Source of the DNA: DASWRT01 sp036403035
GTDB lineage: Bacteria > Pseudomonadota > Alphaproteobacteria > ATCC43930 > CGMCC-115725
DNA: 15,879 nucleotides
Assembly: GCA_036403035.1 (NCBI GenBank)
Contig: DASWRT010000028.1
Location: forward strand, 1 to 15,879
Reading direction: 5' to 3'
Shown here: piece after piece, positions 13,810 to 15,879 of the stretch
Numbering within the stretch: position 1 is the stretch's first letter
How the letters are laid out: every line of letters starts with the position of its first letter
Made by a program: the position numbers and the translations under genes
The notes under the pieces: model-generated
What the model was told of the DNA's origin: nothing
The model's database searches: none
Seen by the model: only the letters and a program-made list of their open reading frames with translations

Positions 13810-14886
13810 ATGCAGCAGCAGCTCCTTCCGGGCGACCCGTTTCCCTGGCGTGGCTCATATGCGCCGGGCAGTCCGGACGACGGCTTCGATACCCTCGCCG
13901 TGGGCCGCTACGCCGTGGTCTGCTTCCTCGGCCCGGCGGGCGGCGGCGACCCGGCGGTCGCGGCGATGCTCGCCGAGGTGAAGCGCCGGAAGGACGTGTT
14001 CGACGACCGGCACGCCGCCTTCTTCGCCGTCTCCGCCGACCCTTCGGACGAAGCGTCCGGCCGCCTCGCGGAGAACCTGCCGGGCTTCCGGCCGCTGCGG
14101 GATCCCGACCTCGCCGCCGCGGCGCAGTGCGGGCTGGTCGAACGCCGCGGCAGCGTCGGCGGCCTCGCGGTCCGCCGCTGCGCCTTCGTGCTCGACCCCG
14201 GACTGCGCGTCCTGGCGGTGCTGCCGCTGAGCGAACCGGCGGCCTTCGCGGAGCGGCTGATCGCGCTGCTCGCCGGACTGCCGCCGCCGGCCCGGACCGC
14301 GCTGCCGGCCCCGGTGCTGATGCTGCCGCGCGTCTTCGAGCCGGATCTCTGCCGCGTGCTGATCGAGGCGTTCGAGCGGAGCGGCGGCGGCGCCGGCCTG
14401 GACAGCGGCGGCGGCGGTGAGGGCCGCAAGCGCCGCCGCCGGGACTGCCTGCTGCTCGACGAGGCGCTGCGCGGCGCCGTGCGGCAACGGATCGAGCGCC
14501 GCGTCGCGCCGATGATCCGCCGCGCCTTCCAGTTCGAGGCGACGCGGCTCGAACGCTACCTCGTCGCCTGCTACGACGCGGCGGAGGGCGGCCATTTCCG
14601 CGCCCATCGCGACGATGCCGCCGGCCCCGGCGTCGCGCACCGCCGCTTCGCGGTGACGATCAACCTCAACGCCGAGGATTACGAGGGCGGCGACCTCGCC
14701 TTTCCCGAGTTCGGCCCGCAGACCTACCGCGCGCCGACCGGCGGCGCCGTCGTCTTCTCCTGCTCGCTGCTGCACGAGGTGCTAACGGTGACGAGCGGCC
14801 GGCGCTTCGCCTTCCTGCCGCTCCTCCACGACGAGGCGGCGCAGAAGGCCCGCGAGCGCCACCTGGAGCTTGCCGCGGCGTCGTAG
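13810..14886 (+). CDS. Peroxiredoxin-like domain fused to a 2OG-Fe(II) oxygenase (prolyl-hydroxylase type)
   Basis: A 358-residue two-domain protein. Residues 1-158 follow the AhpC/TSA thioredoxin-like fold (LLPGDPFPW, YAVVCFLGPAGGGDP, AAFFAVSADPSDEASGRL, RPLRDPDLAAAAQCGL, CAFVLDPGLRVLAVLPL). The active-site loop where a peroxidatic Cys would sit reads GPAGGG, with no Cys, so this part is probably not a peroxidase. Residues about 170-342 are a 2-oxoglutarate/Fe(II) dioxygenase: RYLVACYDAAEGGHFRAHRD supplies His266 and Asp268, SCSLLHEV supplies His322, and Arg331 or Arg332 is placed to bind 2-oxoglutarate; YEGGDLAFPEFG and APTGGAVVF are prolyl 4-hydroxylase-type. The iron site is complete, so hydroxylation of a protein or small molecule is likely. 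The linker contains a Gly run then KRRRR (about 194-211). ATG 13810 starts the peroxiredoxin-like fold; the longer upstream frame antisense to the CHAT gene is rejected. It is divergent from the CHAT gene. Confidence 0.9.
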   Translation: MQQQLLPGDPFPWRGSYAPGSPDDGFDTLAVGRYAVVCFLGPAGGGDPAVAAMLAEVKRRKDVFDDRHAAFFAVSADPSDEASGRLAENLPGFRPLRDPDLAAAAQCGLVERRGSVGGLAVRRCAFVLDPGLRVLAVLPLSEPAAFAERLIALLAGLPPPARTALPAPVLMLPRVFEPDLCRVLIEAFERSGGGAGLDSGGGGEGRKRRRRDCLLLDEALRGAVRQRIERRVAPMIRRAFQFEATRLERYLVACYDAAEGGHFRAHRDDAAGPGVAHRRFAVTINLNAEDYEGGDLAFPEFGPQTYRAPTGGAVVFSCSLLHEVLTVTSGRRFAFLPLLHDEAAQKARERHLELAAAS

Positions 14887-14902
14887 GATTTCGGAGGGGT
14901 TT

Positions 14903-14920
14903 ATCCGCGACGGAGCGGAT
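14903..14920. other. Small inverted repeat between oxygenase and helicase genes
   Basis: ATCCGC (14903-14908) and GCGGAT (14915-14920) pair perfectly around a 6-nt loop, 17 bp after the oxygenase stop and 23 bp before the helicase start. There is no T run, so it is a weak terminator candidate or an operator. Confidence 0.3.
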
Positions 14921-14943
14921 GCCATATTCCGCCCGGCCCGCTC

Positions 14944-15879
14944 ATGACCCCTCCGCTTCCGCTCTTCCCCGACGAAACCTCCGCGACGCTCTCGCCGCAC
15001 CCGCACCAGATCGAGGCGCGGGACCGGATCCTTGTGGCGCGGGCGGCGGGGCGGTGGGGGTTCCTGCTCGGCGACCGCACCGGGCTCGGCAAGACGCTGG
15101 CGGCGTGGCTGGCGCTGGCGGCGATGCCGGAGCGCGAGGTGCTGATCGTCTGCCCGCGCGGCGCCATCCCGCACTGGCGCCGGACGATCGCCCTGTCCGG
15201 CGCAGGCGCCGGCAAGGACGTGACGATCCTCAACTACGAGCGGACCAAGTCGCTGCTCGCCCCGGTTGCGGCCAGCGCCAAGCGCTCTACCCGCGCCAAG
15301 AACAACGAGCTGGCGAAGCACGGCGCGCCGAAGCGCGTTTACCCGCTAGTCCTGTTCGACGAGGCGCACCGGCTGCGCAACCCCTACGCGCAGCAGACGA
15401 TGGCGTGCCGCGCGATGGCCGACGCCGCGCGCTTCCGCCTGTTCCTCAGCGCCACCGCCGGGCAGACGCCGCACGAGCTGGGCTATCTCGGCCCGCTGCT
15501 GGGACAGGTGGCGGGTGTCGACACATCGAGCCTCGCCGGCTTCCGCGAGCTGATGAAGCGGCTCGGCATCGGCCGCGCCAAGGGGCGCTGGGTCAACTGG
15601 CGGTGGGAGCCGAATGAGGCGGACCGCGACCGGATCTCCCGGCTGCTCTACACCGGCGGCCCCGCGTCCGCGATCGGCATCCGCCGCCGGCCCGAGGACA
15701 TCGCCGGCTGGCCCGAGGTGCAGCGGGCGCTCAGCCCCACCGCGCTCGACGCGAAGGAGCGCCGGCTCTACGACGCGACGTGGCGGGAGTTCCGCCGCGA
15801 GCTGGGCCTGCTCGGCGGCAGCGTGCGGCGCCCGATCGGCTGGGCCGCCGACCTGCGGTTCCGGCAGAAGGGCTCGCTG
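14944..15879 (+). CDS. SNF2-like DEAH-box helicase/ATPase, 3' end outside window
   Basis: The frame is open from ATG 14944 to the window edge (312 codons, no stop). A stop at 14884 and no other start codon between fix the start. Motifs of an SF2 helicase in order: HPHQIEARDRIL (19-30), Walker A GDRTGLGKT (43-51), VLIVCPRGAIPHWRR (66-80, motif Ia region), NYERT (97-101), Walker B/DEAH VLFDEAHRLRNP (136-147) and motif III LFLSATAGQTPHEL (166-179). The FDEAHRLRN and SATAGQTP forms, the absence of extra N-terminal domains and the tight start are like the SNF2-type helicases found in phages, prophages and related islands rather than chromatin-type or RapA proteins. Its likely role is ATP-driven movement on double-stranded DNA; the C-terminal RecA lobe is outside the window. 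It follows the oxygenase by 57 bp, but no operon signal is clear. Confidence 0.85.
   Translation, partial: MTPPLPLFPDETSATLSPHPHQIEARDRILVARAAGRWGFLLGDRTGLGKTLAAWLALAAMPEREVLIVCPRGAIPHWRRTIALSGAGAGKDVTILNYERTKSLLAPVAASAKRSTRAKNNELAKHGAPKRVYPLVLFDEAHRLRNPYAQQTMACRAMADAARFRLFLSATAGQTPHELGYLGPLLGQVAGVDTSSLAGFRELMKRLGIGRAKGRWVNWRWEPNEADRDRISRLLYTGGPASAIGIRRRPEDIAGWPEVQRALSPTALDAKERRLYDATWREFRRELGLLGGSVRRPIGWAADLRFRQKGSL

Noticed and set aside
14919..15617. Plus-strand frame of 232 codons overlapping the helicase
   Set aside because: Out of frame with the helicase, which has ordered SF2 motifs and stays open to the window edge.

Overview
The window is a piece of a very GC-rich bacterial chromosome, most likely an alphaproteobacterium. 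That reading rests on the strong G/C preference at third codon positions, the secreted CHAT-TPR protein, and a peroxiredoxin-like/2OG-Fe(II) oxygenase fusion of a type I recall from rhizobial and rhodospirillal genomes. The exact order cannot be fixed from sequence alone. Gene density is high and most genes look chromosomal. No rRNA, tRNA or CRISPR array was seen.

Layout: (1) positions 1-1635 hold the 3' part of a glycoside hydrolase related to agarases, ending inside a hairpin that is a terminator only for the opposite strand. (2) Positions 1730-2471 look like a complete 742-bp transposon-like cassette. It has 20-bp terminal inverted repeats (18/20 identical), flanking 8-bp direct repeats CACGTGCC, an AT-richer interior and a single gene, a maltose/galactoside-type O-acetyltransferase. 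It has no transposase. This is the most notable find: a candidate mobile insertion cassette carrying a sugar O-acetyltransferase. (3) A small unrecognised gene follows (2523-3062). (4) Positions 3109-6399 (minus) are an emrRAB-like operon: MarR regulator, HlyD/EmrA adaptor and DHA2/EmrB exporter, linked by 8-nt and 4-nt overlaps, with a near-perfect 24-bp palindromic operator just upstream of the regulator.

(5) Positions 6570-8159 encode an exported S10 serine carboxypeptidase, divergent from the MarR operon, so the operator may also affect it. It converges on a P1-family (DmpA/NylC-like) self-cleaving aminopeptidase/amidase (8164-9213, minus). (6) Divergent from that is an RlmI-type 23S rRNA m5C methyltransferase (9317-10570). 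(7) A 1007-residue exported TPR-CHAT protein (10593-13616, minus) keeps the His/Cys protease pair. It is divergent from a two-domain protein (13810-14886): a cysteine-less peroxiredoxin-like domain fused to a 2OG-Fe(II) prolyl-hydroxylase-type oxygenase, preceded by a nested inverted repeat. (8) The window ends inside a SNF2-like helicase of phage flavour (14944 to the edge).

The emr genes form a clear functional unit (drug or toxic-compound efflux with a local repressor). The remaining genes are mostly single transcription units in alternating orientation with short spacers. Links among them, such as the CHAT protein with the oxygenase or the two peptidases, are inferred from position only.
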